Below the pieces are notes generated by a model. That model was not told where the DNA came from, did not search any database, and saw nothing but the letters and a program-made list of their open reading frames with translations. A program made the position numbers and the translations under genes. Of a stretch of DNA of 64,000 nucleotides, positions 10,215 through 21,677 are shown in pieces. The number at the start of each line of letters is the position of its first letter. The stretch's first letter is position 1. This DNA is from Wyeomyia smithii (Eukaryota; Arthropoda; Insecta; Diptera; Culicidae): assembly GCF_029784165.1 (NCBI RefSeq), contig NC_073696.1, positions 233,319,771 through 233,383,770 on the forward strand, read 5' to 3'.

Positions 10215-10242
10215 GAAAAAAAAAAAAAAAAAGCAAGAAAGT
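10215..10242 (+). repeat. Poly(A) tail and right TSD of LINE copy 1
   Basis: An A-run of about 16 nt merges into the right TSD AAAGCAAGAAAGT (10230-10242), identical to 4341-4353. Confidence 0.9.
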
Positions 10243-10869
10243 ACTATCCTAAACTACATGGTCATCTTTTGGTTTATGTTATGTACCTCCTTCCCTGACT
10301 AATTGTGTTTTTAATCAACTCCAATTTAAGATTTTGCTCTTTAAGAAACCGTTGTTTAAAACTTGATCTTAAAATACTTATCCTTAGCATAGTTTTAACA
10401 TCATAAGATTTATGAAAATCGAGCGATTGCCTTACTTATAACTTGATGTTTTATGCTTATTTTTATTTTTTATATTTTTTGTGTATGATTTTCCCTAAAG
10501 TCTGCTGCAACTTGCTTACAACCACTGCAAGTAGTGTAGCGTGTACTCGAAATTTTACCTTTGAAAAAATGCTACGTTCTTCATACAACCTTGTATAAAT
10601 CATATAAATTTTAGGCTAGTGGAGTCTGATTGACTCGGTATATAGCGAAAAAATTCTCATGCCAACATCGTGAGTTCGTAAGAAAATTCTGAAAATTTTT
10701 CCTGATCTATAACACTTGATATCACTTCATTGATTTATATAATCTTAGTTAAACGAAAACAAATCGCAAAAAATGTCATGTGTCCCTTAATTGTCACTAT
10801 CATTCTTCTTTAAAGGATTTTTATGGTCTTTTGGCAAACCACGTGGTTTGCGAATGAACTCATATAGGG

Positions 10870-11275
10870 GATAAAAATATCCGTATTTAAAAACTTATTT
10901 TCAACGAGCACATTAAAAGTATACAAGCCAAGTGCATCAAATATACGAGATGTTTATATCCTCTCATTGACAGGAATTCTAAACTTTGTTTAAAGAACAA
11001 ACTTTTGATTTACAAACAAATTTTAAGATCAGCAATGCTTTATGCTGTACCGATCTGGTCAAGTTGCTGTTCAACAAGGAAGAAAACGCTCCAAAGGATT
11101 CAGAAAAATTCTGAAAATGATTTTGAAGCGTCCTCCTTGGTTTGGTACACTCGAATTACATAGACTTACTGGTGTTGAACCATTAGAAGCTATGTCAAAT
11201 AAAATCATTAACAATTTTCGACAAAAATCGTTGCAATCCTCAATTGCTACGATAAGCTCTCTTCATAACCAATAA
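10870..11275 (+). pseudogene. Jockey-clade (Juan-like) LINE 3' fragment
   Basis: Translates to the extreme C-terminus of a jockey-type ORF2: LCLKNKLLIYKQI, then MLYAVPIWSSCC, then after a frameshift near 11100 ILKMILKRPPW, MSNKIINNFRQKSLQSSIA and a stop at 11273-11275. This matches the end of mosquito Juan-like elements as I remember them. The rest of ORF2 is absent, so it is 5'-truncated and frameshifted. The AT-rich tail runs on to an A-run near 11500. Confidence 0.75.
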
Positions 11276-11873
11276 GTTAGCAATTAAGTTAGTTGTAAGT
11301 TTACTTCTCCTTTTCTGACAAGTAGGTTTAAATCCCTACGAATGATAAGTCCTAATTGCGAAAGCAAACAAATCCTCGCGATTAAAATTACAAATTTCTA
11401 ACAGTGTCGAGAAGTCACCATTTGTGATTGGACACACATACTCACTATTTACTAATATTTATCATAAATACTTAAGCTACTAACAAATCCCCCCTTAAAA
11501 AAAAATATCCGTATTTGATACGAATACGTTTTTTTCCGAGCTTGAAGATTATTTCAGACTATCGCGTGAGTGGTAGAACAAAAATGTAACAAAACGATAT
11601 AGCTTTGGTACTATATTCTTCTGTTTCTTCCCAATAGAAACTTTAAATAAGTAATTGTTTTATTCGCACCAAAAAATGGTTTTAAACATATTAGACTTAA
11701 CACGCTTATCGAACCAATTCTGTTGGTCGATAAGATTAAAGTCTTATGCGTACCGTGCTGACGTGAAAACTCGCGCACCTGGCTTTGCTTTGTCCGACAA
11801 AGATTCTCCAACACCGATAAGCGAAGTGACCATCACCGCTGCAAAAGTGGAGAGGAGAAAGTAACAAACTCAC

Positions 11874-11963
11874 CTGCAATGGCTCCTCTAGTACACCGGA
11901 ACAGATCGGACAGATCAGTTCCTCGTCAACATCTCCCTGGAAGCGTGTCAGATCGTAGCCCAT
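11874..11963 (-). CDS. elgi: Nrdp1/RNF41-type E3 ubiquitin ligase, exon 1
   Basis: 30 codons starting MGYDLTRFQGDVDEELICPICSG, nearly the vertebrate Nrdp1 N-terminus, which makes the ATG at 11963 secure. C18 and C21 are the first RING ligands. The exon ends LQ|GTGAGT at 11868-11873, a canonical donor in phase 0. The start context (GGATATGG) is acceptable. The 5' UTR lies to the right of 11963; its extent and any further exon could not be set. Confidence 0.93.
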
Positions 11964-14690
11964 ATCCTTTCTTTCGCAGCGACTGCTGCTACTGCTAGGG
12001 CAACCGCTCTTTAATTCGGCCCAAGTCGCGGCGTCCCCCAGCTACTTTCCACTCACGGTTTATTCCACCCCAATTGACCCTTCCCGGTTACACACTTCTC
12101 TTTCACTGGTCGACGACTTCCACAATTAGTTTTGCTTCAATATTTATTACACTTCAGCTTATCGTCCAGGGCTCAATCAGTCTGTTTGCCGCTACTACTG
12201 TTGCCACTGATGATTATGCACTCTTTCGCTCTTTGCCACCAACACACTGGGCAACGTAAAAAATGGAGAAACCCGTAAGCATATCAATTCTTGCGAAAAA
12301 GAAGGACCATCCAACCAACGCAAACCAAACGTGAAGCAAGAATGTGGAAAGGCTCCTGTCGACATCAACTGCTGCGTTAGCGCCCCTTAGGCTTCGTTAA
12401 AGGAAAAGTTCAAGACCCCATCGGCATCGGTTTACCGGCCCGGCAGGTACTAAAGTGCAACCGACCATGGACAACGGAGCCTTCCGCGATCCGATCCACC
12501 TCTGAACGCTCCGCTTGTACAAGCCTACTCCCGAAGCTGGACCTTGTTAAGTCCCGTTCTCATCTCATCATCAGTTCTGCACTGCGATATGTATACGCTT
12601 AGCGCTGCTGCTGCTCCGGGAAGCTCTTTTTCTGCCACTGCCCACTGCTTTTATTATGCTTTATTATTATACTTATATTTAGCAATTTCGTTTAATGTGA
12701 TTAAAACACTTTGTTGGTTTTTTTTTGCTTGCTGTATTACGGTAGTGGTAGTGCAAGCAGCACGGAGGGAAGTGAGTTGAAATAATTGCGATGTACATTC
12801 AGTAAATCGAACATTTTGTGAGCAACATTTTGAGAAACAGTATTCTCATCGATATGTAATAACTACATGAAAAGGTGTTTTTTCCTGTACAAAACTAAAC
12901 CACTGCGACCATGGGTAATAGATCTACTGTGGTATGCTCCACCTTATTCTAGGTGCCTTTTGTTTTGCGTATCACTACACTGTTGATTTAGGTTTCAATT
13001 CAGATCTCGTATTTTCTTCCAAACTTTAAAAGAGCATAAGAATCGGAAATACCCAGTCTCCCTCACGTTTGATGCTATATGGTTATTGCTATAAATAATA
13101 AAGTATAGGAAAATGTGGCCGATTGGTTTAAAAGAAAATGGAACATCTATATTTGAGCTTTTATAATCTTGCATCTCAGCAATGTTAAGAAGTAATGACC
13201 CTGGAAAAAGATATCCCCCAACAAAAAATGTCAACACAAACGTTATTTGACACGAATAAAACTTGCCAAAAAATTAAATGTTTGAGCGTCAAAATTCATT
13301 ATAGGCCAGTTACTAATGAATACGATTTAGTATGTCTAAGAGAAATTGTGTTAATTGAGATAATTTTCAATACCATTCTCTCGGTGCTAACCCACATCCC
13401 AACATCTATGCACACACAATTTTGCAGCTTTGACTCCTCCGGCCATCCGTGGCAAGCCAGGCAAATGCGAGCACAAACGCAGGCCAGCAGGCAGAATGGA
13501 CGGCTGGAACCGGAGCGCGAACGGGGTGAGTTGGGTTGGTTTCGCTACACGATACTCCTTTTCGTTTTTACCTCAAACCTACATCCGTCAATCTGCTATC
13601 CGCGAACACGGCGAACAACACAAAAGAGCATCAGCGCCGATAAATACACACACATTCGCAGTGGCCAAACGGGTAGCTCTTTCGCCACATATAACCCCTT
13701 CCTGTTGCTTTGCCTTCCCTGCGCGATCTCAACGAGATCTCGAGGTGCGGACGGACACTACAAAGCTGAAAAACTGGTTACACAATTTAGAGTTTTAGTT
13801 GTCCTTTTTTGCAGGTTGCGCTTTCCTTCTTCCTCGTTTTTTGTTGGTGGTTGGTCCCTTCTTTGATTCAGTGTTTAAAAAAGCGGCCTAGTTTAATTTG
13901 GAAGTTCCTTTCTCTTGGCCTTCAGATCTTTTTTTGATTGTCCCTCGAGTTCAATTGATTACTCATTATTCTTTCGACTAAAATCAAGACCTTTATGTTT
14001 AGGAACATCTGTCTTCAATTGTATCCAGTTTTCACTCCTAAATACACTATCCAGGTCTATAACCCTGTTGCATTTGAGCTTTTTTTTCTTCGCCACAATA
14101 TTCACAATTTAGTTGGCACTTTCACAACAGGTTCTACGCAAAACAAAACTCCTTTCCGGTGTTCACTATTGTTTGCCATTCATACGGGCAAAACACTTTC
14201 AAAATTACCGTAAATCGCTCGAAGAAAAACACTGTTCTCACGCCGTTTTTCGGTGCAAACTTTTCACAAACACGACCAGCACGCAACATCAGCCATCGAG
14301 CTAAGCTGGCTTAAACACACAGTTTCGACACGAATCCATCCGCAGCAGCGTAAAGAAAAAACTGAGATCTTCACTCCCTGGCATCAACTACTTGCCGATG
14401 CAGCGCATGAAAAATAGCGTAAAACCAACAACAAAAGTCTCAGCTCAGCACCGCTGCTGGCGATTGAAATGTCGAACGAAACAACGCAGCAGAGCACACG
14501 CACACAACGATCCTACCCAGCAGCTCGTCAAAAAGCATGCCCGCGAATCTGTCAAACAGTGTGCATTTTTCTATGAAGCGGCGCTCGAGGGGTGCACCAA
14601 TGGAATTTTTCGTGCGACTAAAATAATGTACACACGAAATATATCGCAACATCACAACACGTTCAATCTAAAGCCTGTATTACACTCTTT
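11964..14690. other. Upstream region of Nrdp1, possible 5' UTR/promoter; no gene recognised
   Basis: About 2.7 kb between the Nrdp1 start codon and the first foldback element. It contains GC-richer stretches (11964-12600, 13400-13760, 14280-14600) that could hold non-coding 5' exons or a promoter, but no TATA box or splice pattern is clear. Open frames such as 13195-13866 are low-complexity and match nothing. Confidence 0.4.
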
Positions 14691-14696
14691 GTCCAA

Positions 14697-15793
14697 TGCA
14701 CAATGGTCCAGAAACCAAATTTAGGGGGAAATTTGGGTCTAGAGCTCTATAGCAACATTTTAGAGAAAAACTTTTTTCTACAAAGTTGTTCCATATGATA
14801 AAGCGCTCATAGAAAAGTTATCAAAAATTAGGGTGACCAACATTTTCGATGCAATCAAGTATCTAACTTTTTTATCTTTGTAGATATAAGAAAAATTTGT
14901 TCTACAATGTTATAGCTCCATTAATTTTAATTAACTTTGTAAAAAAAGTTTTTCTCTATCTTTGCAAACAACCGATTTATATTGAAAAAACATATTTTAC
15001 GCTCTACCTTTTTTATTTCAAGTTTCATCTCAAACTGTCTTTGAACGACTTTTAGAGCTTTTTAAGAGAAACAATTTGCAATGCTGACATCGTAAATATC
15101 TCAATTTTACTCGAAGTTATTATTATTTTTCATAAAATATATGCGTTTTTCATTTGTATGTCATTCTTTTAGGGGCAAACATAAAAAATATCTCTTGATC
15201 TCATTTTGAAGGGCATACTTGACTCTATAAATGGAAAAACTCTTAGAGATATGTTATTTTTTAAATTTGAGTAAATTCAATTTAAAAACAAGCCGAAAAT
15301 TTCAATAATTTTATACATTATGCATATAAAAGCACCCAGATTTATTTTTTGGTATTGAAAAATAATAATAACTTTGAATAAAATTGAGATATTTACGATG
15401 TCAGCATTGCAAATTGTTTCTCTTAAAAAGCTCTAAAAGTCGTTCAAAGACAGTTTTAAGATGAAACTTGAAATAAAAAAGTTAGAGCGTAAAATATGAT
15501 TTTTCAATACAAATCGGTTTTTTTCAAAGATAGAGAAAAACTTTTTTTTACAAAGTTACTTGAAACTATTGGAGCTATAACATTGTAGAACAAATTTTTC
15601 TTCTATCTACAAAGATAAAAAAGTTAGATACTTGATTGCATCGAAAATGTTGGTCACCCTAATTTTTGATAATTTTTCCACGAGCGCTTCATCATATGCA
15701 ACAACTTTGTAGAAGAAAGTTTTTCGATAAAATGTTGCTATAGAGCTCTAGACCCAAATTTCCCCCTAAATTTGGTTTCTGGACCATTGTGCA
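14697..15793. mobile_element. 1.1-kb foldback element with arms of about 540 bp
   Basis: The two halves are extensive inverted repeats centred near 15245. TGCACAATGGTCCAGAAACC at 14697 is mirrored by the end at 15793, and words such as GCTGACATCGTAAATATCTC (15081) recur inverted near 15400. The arms are diverged by scattered substitutions. There is no ORF. No clear TSD was found, so the superfamily is unassigned. Confidence 0.85.
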
Positions 15794-16165
15794 ATGGTCA
15801 AATATTTGACCTTCTGACATAACAGTTTTTTTTACGAAAATATTTCTGGTTCAAAATGCAAAATTTCAACATTGTATATCTAATTACCAATGATGGTGTA
15901 CCACTTTAGGAGCAAAATTCGACAAAGTATTTTATGGAGAATTTGTAGATCTTTTATTGTTAAGAGGCTGCATTTTTTTTCGATTTTTTTTCTGCTTGAA
16001 AAAAAAAACAACTAGGAAAACTATTCACCAATGTTTGTAGCAAAAATAAAAAAATATAAGTACAGTTACAAATTTGTATAGGCCTGCATAAAAAAAGACT
16101 TTTTTGAGTTGCAAATATAACGAAGAAAATATGGTAGTGGTCAATCTAGAGACCGAAATGCAATA

Positions 16166-16495
16166 CACTAAGGTCGCTTTTTACGCGGTTTTTTAAACGC
16201 GGATTCCGGAATTTACGCGGTTTTTTTTTTCACGCGGATTCCGGAGTTTACGCGTTTTTTTACGCGGATTTCGGAACTTACGCGGTATTTTTTTGCCCGG
16301 ATTTCGATTTCCCTTCAATCGGAATGCAAAATTAACGATGGTTTTTTTTCGCGGATTCCGGAATTTACGCGGTTTTTTTTACGCGGATTCCGGAATTTAC
16401 GCGTTTTTTTTACGCGGATTCCGAAATTTACGCGGTTTTTTTGGGCGGTTTTTTTTACGCGGCATGTATCCCCTGCGTAAAAAGCGACTTTAGTG
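16166..16495. mobile_element. TA-flanked MITE with internal minisatellite, copy 1
   Basis: Terminal inverted repeats CACTAAGGTCGCTTTTTACG / reverse complement GCGACTTTAGTG are flanked by TA on both sides, a Tc1/mariner-type signature. The interior is a degenerate minisatellite of about 25-30 nt (TTTTACGCGGATTCCGGAAT). Related copies are at 26674-27191 and 30669-30785. Confidence 0.85.
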
Positions 16496-17935
16496 TATTT
16501 TAAATTTTGAGTATTCACACTAAAAATTGTGATTTTTTTCGAAAACTGATATATAATCACTGGTGGCCTAAACGGAAAACGTGATTGAAATGAGGTCGAT
16601 ATCTTGTATCGTTTTTGAAAGCAATCCGCGTGAAAAAACGTGTAAAAAAGACTGTGCTCTCTAGAATTTTTATTACCATCAACATAGCATAATTGTGATC
16701 TGAAATGTGCCTTTTTACTACCGTACAATACGACGGGTCTCAGAATTTCATATTATTTCTCAAAATTCAAAAATGGATTGCTGATCATCGAAATTCGGCC
16801 TATTAGAAAAACTCAGTAATTTTTGTTGGTTAAACTGTTAAAACTTGTTATGTGAATGAGGCCGAAATTTCTCCTCAATCAGAAACTGAAACCCTACAGT
16901 TTGGCGACTGAAATTCTCAGCTCTTCGGCCTCTCGAAAACTAGTACCATTGCAAAGAGTAAAAAGCGACGCATGTTTTGAAACATTATGCAGGTTCAAAT
17001 GAATCGTTCCTCGATAGAAGCCAACAAGCCAACTAATTTTCAAAATTACGTGATATTTTTATAGTCTAGTCTAGTCTAGTCTAGTATACACTTACACAGT
17101 CAGTACTTGGAAGAATACTGGAAAATAATATTTATATTTTTTCACATTCAAAAATGATTTCCATACATTTTCTCGTCAATGGTTAAGCCTACTGCGTAGC
17201 AACATAAATTCAAATAACCTAAGAACGGGGACATTCCGTACCAACCGATCCGTATGTTCGATTTATGTATTAGTCATACAATTCGTTGGAAGTGACTAAG
17301 CTAAGAAAGTACACTCTTTTGTTGACCAATCTCCTGGGATGGAAAATAGGTGTTTCCTTCTTATGGTTGGAGTTCAAAACAAAAGGTATAGCGCCTTTAC
17401 TCGCTTAGGTAAAACGACCTAATTTTACTAATCATTTTTCTTCTCTAGAATTCCAGAATTGCTAACATGTCTATTGTTACAGTTTTTAAGTTATACCAAT
17501 GTGTTATTCATAAATTATAGACATTGGGATCGTTTTCAACGAAGTTTTTGCAAATTAAGTATTTTTTCTTCGAACGATTTCGTCGCAGAAGTAAAACTAA
17601 AACATATTTCTGGTGAGAAATCTTCTAGATGAAGCCCGCTGATGGGCCAATCACAATGTAGTACAAAAAAGAATCATAGAAATTTACTTGACATTTTTGA
17701 ATGTATCGAACGTAGTTTCAGTTCATGAATTGCGAAATCGCTTAGTATTACTTATAGAAGTATCAATCGAACGTCCATGTCACTCAACAACGTTCTTTAA
17801 GAAATGTTATATTGTTGGATTAAAGCACTTACCCAAACCTTTTGGAGCAAGGTTAGCTATGAGCTCCCTAATGTTAATAAATCAAAATTATATTTTTGAG
17901 GCAAGTATTGCTCAACTAATTATTCATGAATGATT
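16496..17935. other. AT-rich spacer with a (TAGTC)n microsatellite
   Basis: No gene recognised. A TAGTC pentamer is tandemly repeated at about 17061-17085. Short open frames are not convincing. Confidence 0.5.
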
Positions 17936-18026
17936 GTTAAATGAATGCATTCCTATGATTTAGTTCCGAATGTAACAGTTTATCGACTCTAAATTCAAAT
18001 AATCTTTCACCGGCAATTTGTAACTT

Positions 18027-18239
18027 ACCTTCACTGGCCATGGACTTCGTAAAACTTAAAGTTTGCCGCAAGAAGTTCATTTTACTAAAATCAAACATAA
18101 AACCTGATACAATATTCGCTAGCGATGTAGCTATCAGTACCATACCTGATTTGGCCAACAGGGAAAACGTCCAGCAAACCAATCCACTGGGGATGTAACC
18201 AGCTCTTCTAATTTCCGCGGACAAATATTTCTATATTTT
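18027..18239 (-). CDS. Possible orphan exon, function unknown
   Basis: A minus-strand frame reads SAEIRRAGYIPSG, then a hydrophobic stretch (LVCWTFSLLAKSGMVLIATS), then FSKMNFLRQTLSFTKSMASEG. It ends at a good donor G|GTAAGT (18021-18026). The predicted upstream acceptor is poor (AAATATAG with no pyrimidine tract), and a stop lies just upstream in frame. It has the look of a real membrane-protein exon, but I recognise no family and see no partner exons. It may be a relic. Confidence 0.3.
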
Positions 18240-18290
18240 GTTTATGAATCGTTTAGCAGCAGAAGACACTACATGCATGTGATGAGAACT

Positions 18291-18298
18291 GTCAAGTG
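18291..18298. repeat. Left 8-bp TSD of the composite hAT-type unit
   Basis: GTCAAGTG, repeated directly at 27704-27711. Confidence 0.75.
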
Positions 18299-18519
18299 TA
18301 GCAATGGGCAAAATCGATCCGATTTTTGCAAAATCGATCTTTTCTAGTCGTTTTATCGATTTTTTGAATCGATTTTTCTGCGGGCGATCTTCTGCTGAAT
18401 CGATCCTTTGGATGGCAAGATCGTTTTTTTCCGCCTGAAAAATAAATGTGTGCAAGACGGATTGAAAACAATAGTGATTGCATTTATTGTTGCTAACGTA
18501 ATCTGCAGCCGAATTCCGA

Positions 18520-18533
18520 GAACACTTTTCTTT
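18520..18533. repeat. TSD of LINE copy 2 (3' side of element)
   Basis: GAACACTTTTCTTT, repeated at 24784-24797 beyond the element's 5' end. Confidence 0.85.
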
Positions 18534-19040
18534 TTTTTTTTTTTTTAATAGTTTATTTGACACGGCACGATACAATTTATGTTTAACTGAGCCAAGTACA
18601 TTTTTTTTAAATTCTAAATTAGCAGGGAAAAGAGAGAGGCCTTTTTTTATTCTCGCGGCCGACTACGAGCTAGTGGGGATTTAAGGTGAGAGGAGGGGTG
18701 TTACAATTTTGTTTTTAACTATACAGAATGTATTCATTTGTACGTGGCTAACCAGTGATGTTCTATTTGAGCAGTTTTGGTCTGAGGTGTCTGCATAAAC
18801 ATAGAGATGCCGAGTCTTCGTTTTAGTGTCTCCAGCCGGGTGTATCATTCTCTTTCAGTTTGTGACAGAAATTGTATTCTAGCAAATAGATAAAAGAAAT
18901 CAAATTTTAATGCCAGCATTTTTTATAAACCCGTATAGCTGTGTCATGTACTGGAGATCACCGCTTCCCAGAATGTCTCTAACGGGTACGTTCGGTTGTT
19001 TTCCTCGGGCCCGAAGGGAATCTATAAGCTCAGACCTAAC

Positions 19041-19052
19041 ACCACAGTATTC
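19041..19052. repeat. 12-bp TSD of the hairpin insert, left copy
   Basis: ACCACAGTATTC, repeated at 19352-19363. The LINE ORF2 frame reads correctly if one copy and the insert are removed. Confidence 0.85.
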
Positions 19053-19351
19053 AAATCTAGAAAATCTATAACGAGCGTCTTAGCAGAGTGATTGAGATCA
19101 ATCAAAGAAATAGTTATCGGTTTCCGTTATACTCTACTAAATTTTTTGGAAATAAATATTGAAATTCAGTCCGCAAATATATATTTCGACTGTGACGTAC
19201 AGTCTTCCTCAGTGCTTATGTGGAGTCCACATAAGCACTGAGGAAGACTGTACGTCACAGTCGAAATATATATTTGCGGACTGAATTTCAATATTTATTT
19301 CCAAAAAATTTAGTAGAGTATAACGGAAACCGATAACTATTTCTTTGATTG
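19053..19351. mobile_element. Small hairpin insert, possibly Penelope-derived
   Basis: A 299-bp insertion within LINE copy 2 ORF2, bounded by a 12-bp TSD. It has a 45-bp unique lead (19053-19097) and then a perfect 255-bp palindrome (19098-19352, overlapping the TSD by one base). It has no coding capacity and no poly(A). Each arm contains a hammerhead-ribozyme-like core. Hammerheads are known from Penelope-like elements, which also tend to give truncated or inverted copies, so that origin is suggested but not shown. Confidence 0.75.
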
Positions 19352-19352
19352 A
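19098..19352. repeat. Perfect 127-bp-arm palindrome
   Basis: Arms 19098-19224 and 19226-19352 are exact reverse complements around a single central base, G19225. I checked both arms base by base. Confidence 0.95.
19235..19277 (+). ncRNA. Candidate hammerhead ribozyme core
   Basis: CTGAGGA (19238-19244, the CUGANGA box) is followed by a 6-bp stem II, GACTGT/ACAGTC (19246-19251 with 19257-19262, loop ACGTC), and then GAA plus A15.1 (19263-19266). A very short stem III (AT/AT) leaves T19274 as the predicted cleavage nucleotide. Stem I is GCA (19235-19237) with TGC (19275-19277). The same motif occurs on the opposite strand in the other arm. The core is complete on paper, but stem I and stem III are short and activity is untested. 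Confidence 0.5.
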
Positions 19353-21677
19353 CCACAGTATTCGGTACACGACCAAACAACATGCTCGATGTCATGGTAG
19401 CCATCGCCACAAACGCAGTGATTACTGTCTACAAGCCCTATACGAAAGAGATGCGTGTTTAACGTATAGTGATTGGACATAAGTCTGGACATCACGCGAA
19501 TGAAGTCCCGACCTACATCCAACCCCTTGAACCATGCTTTCGTCGATACCTTAGGAAAAATGGAATGTAGCCACCGTCCCAGTTCATCTGAGTTCCATGA
19601 TGATTGCCAACTGTTGAGTGTTCTCTGACGCAAAATGCTATAAAATTCATCATAAGCAATTGGTCTTACATAAATATCGCCATCATAAGCACCCACCTTA
19701 GCTAAAGCGTCAGCCTTCTCATTGCCCGGAATGGAACAATGAGAAGGGACCCACGCTAAGGTAACCCGGTAATTTTTATCTGTTAAAGCACTTAAAAACC
19801 GCCGTATTTTCCCCAGGAAATACGGGGTGTGCTTCACGGTCTTTATCGATCGCAGAGCCTCAATGGCACTGAGACTGTCTGTGAAGATGAAGTAGTGGTC
19901 TATGGGCAGGGTTTCGATGATCCCAAGAGAGTACTGAATGGCAGCAAGTTCTGCGACGTACACGGAAGCAGGAGAATGGAGTTTGTAGGAGGCGGTAAAA
20001 TTTTCGTGGAAAACACCGAAGCCAGTGGACTCATCTAGATTAGATCCGTCAGTGTAAAACCTTTTATCATAACTAACATGTTTAAACTTATTGGAAAAAA
20101 ATTTAGGGATCTCTTGGGGTCGCAATTGATCCGGGATACCAGAAATGTCTTGTTTCATTGTGGTGTCGAAGAATATAGCATTATTAGAAGTATCTAAAAG
20201 TGCGTCATTGGAGGAATCGTATGGAGAAGGATTAATATCTTGAGCCATATAGTCAAAATATAAAGTCATAAATCTGGATTGAGATTGAAGGTCGACCAAC
20301 CTCTCGAAATTTTTCAATTACTAATGGGTTCATAACTGTGCATCGGATTAGCAACCGGTAAGAGAGATTCCAAAAACGATGTTTCAACGGAAGAATACCC
20401 GCTAGCACTTCAAGACTCATCGTATGGGTCGACTGCATGCAACCTAAGGCAATACGCAAACAACGATATTGTATTCGTTCCAGTTTGATCAAATGTGTGT
20501 TTGCTGCGGAGCGGAAGCAGAAACACCCGTACTCAATTACAGACAATATCGTTGTTTGGCAAAGCCTTAGAAGGTCTCCTGGGTGGGCTCCCCACCAGGT
20601 TCCGGTAATCGTACGAAGAAAATTAATCCTCTGTTGGCATTTTTGTGTCAGATACCTAATATGACAAGCCCAGGTGCATTTAGAGTCGAACCAGACCCCG
20701 AGATATTTAGCGACTAAAACCTGAGAGATCGTTTTACCCGTTAGTAAGAGCTGCAGCTGAGCTGGATTATGCTTCCTAGAAAAAACGACCAGCTCAGTTT
20801 TCTCCGGAGAGAATTCGATACCCAGCTTAAGAGCCCATTCAGACAAATTGTCTAAGGTATCTTGCAATGGCCCTTGCAGATTGCTAGCCTCACTACCAGT
20901 AATGGATACAACGCTATCGTCTGCAAGTTGCCTTAGCGTGCATGAATTTGCAAGACATTCATCGATGTCATTGACGTAAAAATTATATAAGAGAGGATTT
21001 AAACATGAAGCCTGGGGAAGACCCATGTAACTAATTCGGGAAGTTGTCGAATCGCCATGTGAGAAATACATATGCTTTTCTGACAACAAATTGAGCAAAA
21101 AGTTATTCAAACTTGGTGAAAGTCCCTGCGAATGAAGTTTCGCACTTGAAACTTCTACAGAGACAGAGTCAAAAGCCCCCTTGAACGCAGAAGCCATTTA
21201 GCTCAAGAAACTTGTTGAACAAATTCAGCAAGCGTCTTTTTGCAGAGTCGGGTAGATTCTTCAACAGGTTGAATTTTATTCTATCTAACTCTGGAGCCTT
21301 ATTGTTGCACGACAGGAGAGCCATTGAAAATTCCAACATCGAAAATGGAGGCTCTTCCGTAGTTACTAATAACGCGTCGCGAAAGGTTTTCCGTTCCGGT
21401 ACAGAGTCCGGACAGACCCGTTTGGCAAAATCGAGTATCCAGCGATCTGAATACTCCTCGCTTTCATTCGAAACGTCACGGTTCAGCATGCGCCTGGCGG
21501 TATCCCAAAGAGTGCTCATCGCTGTTTCCCTCGACAACGCGTTTACGAACCGCCGCCAGTACCCGCGTTTTTTCGCCTTTACTAAGCTCTTCATCTGCCT
21601 GCCCAGTGCCTCGTAATTTCGAAGCAGGTTGACAGTGCCGTACTCCCGGTAGTCCTTATACGCCGCGGACCTTCGCT

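Larger units (their letters stand above)
4354..10230 (+). mobile_element. Full-length I-superfamily LINE, copy 1 (intact)
   Basis: A 5.9-kb non-LTR retrotransposon with a 5' UTR of about 450 nt, ORF1 (three zinc knuckles), ORF2 (endonuclease, RT, RNase H, CCHC), a 3' UTR with AATAAA at 10198-10203, and an uninterrupted A-tail of about 16 nt. It is flanked by a perfect 13-bp TSD. RNase H in ORF2 places it in the I superfamily (I, Loner and LOA-like clades); the exact clade is not settled by eye. It sits antisense in Nrdp1 intron 1. Both ORFs are open, so it is a candidate active element. Confidence 0.93.
3766..11873 (-). other. Nrdp1 intron 1 (8.1 kb) containing an intact LINE
   Basis: A phase-0 intron lies between residues 30 and 31, inside the RING. 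It holds a complete I-superfamily LINE in antisense (4354-10230) and a jockey-like 3' fragment (10870-11275). The rest (3766-4340, 10243-10869, 11276-11873) has no recognisable coding exon. Short AT-rich stretches only were seen there. Confidence 0.85.

Noticed and set aside
13195..13866. 223-codon open frame on the plus strand
   Set aside because: Low-complexity, no recognisable domain, no splice or start context, and it sits in the presumed 5' region of a minus-strand gene. Most likely chance.
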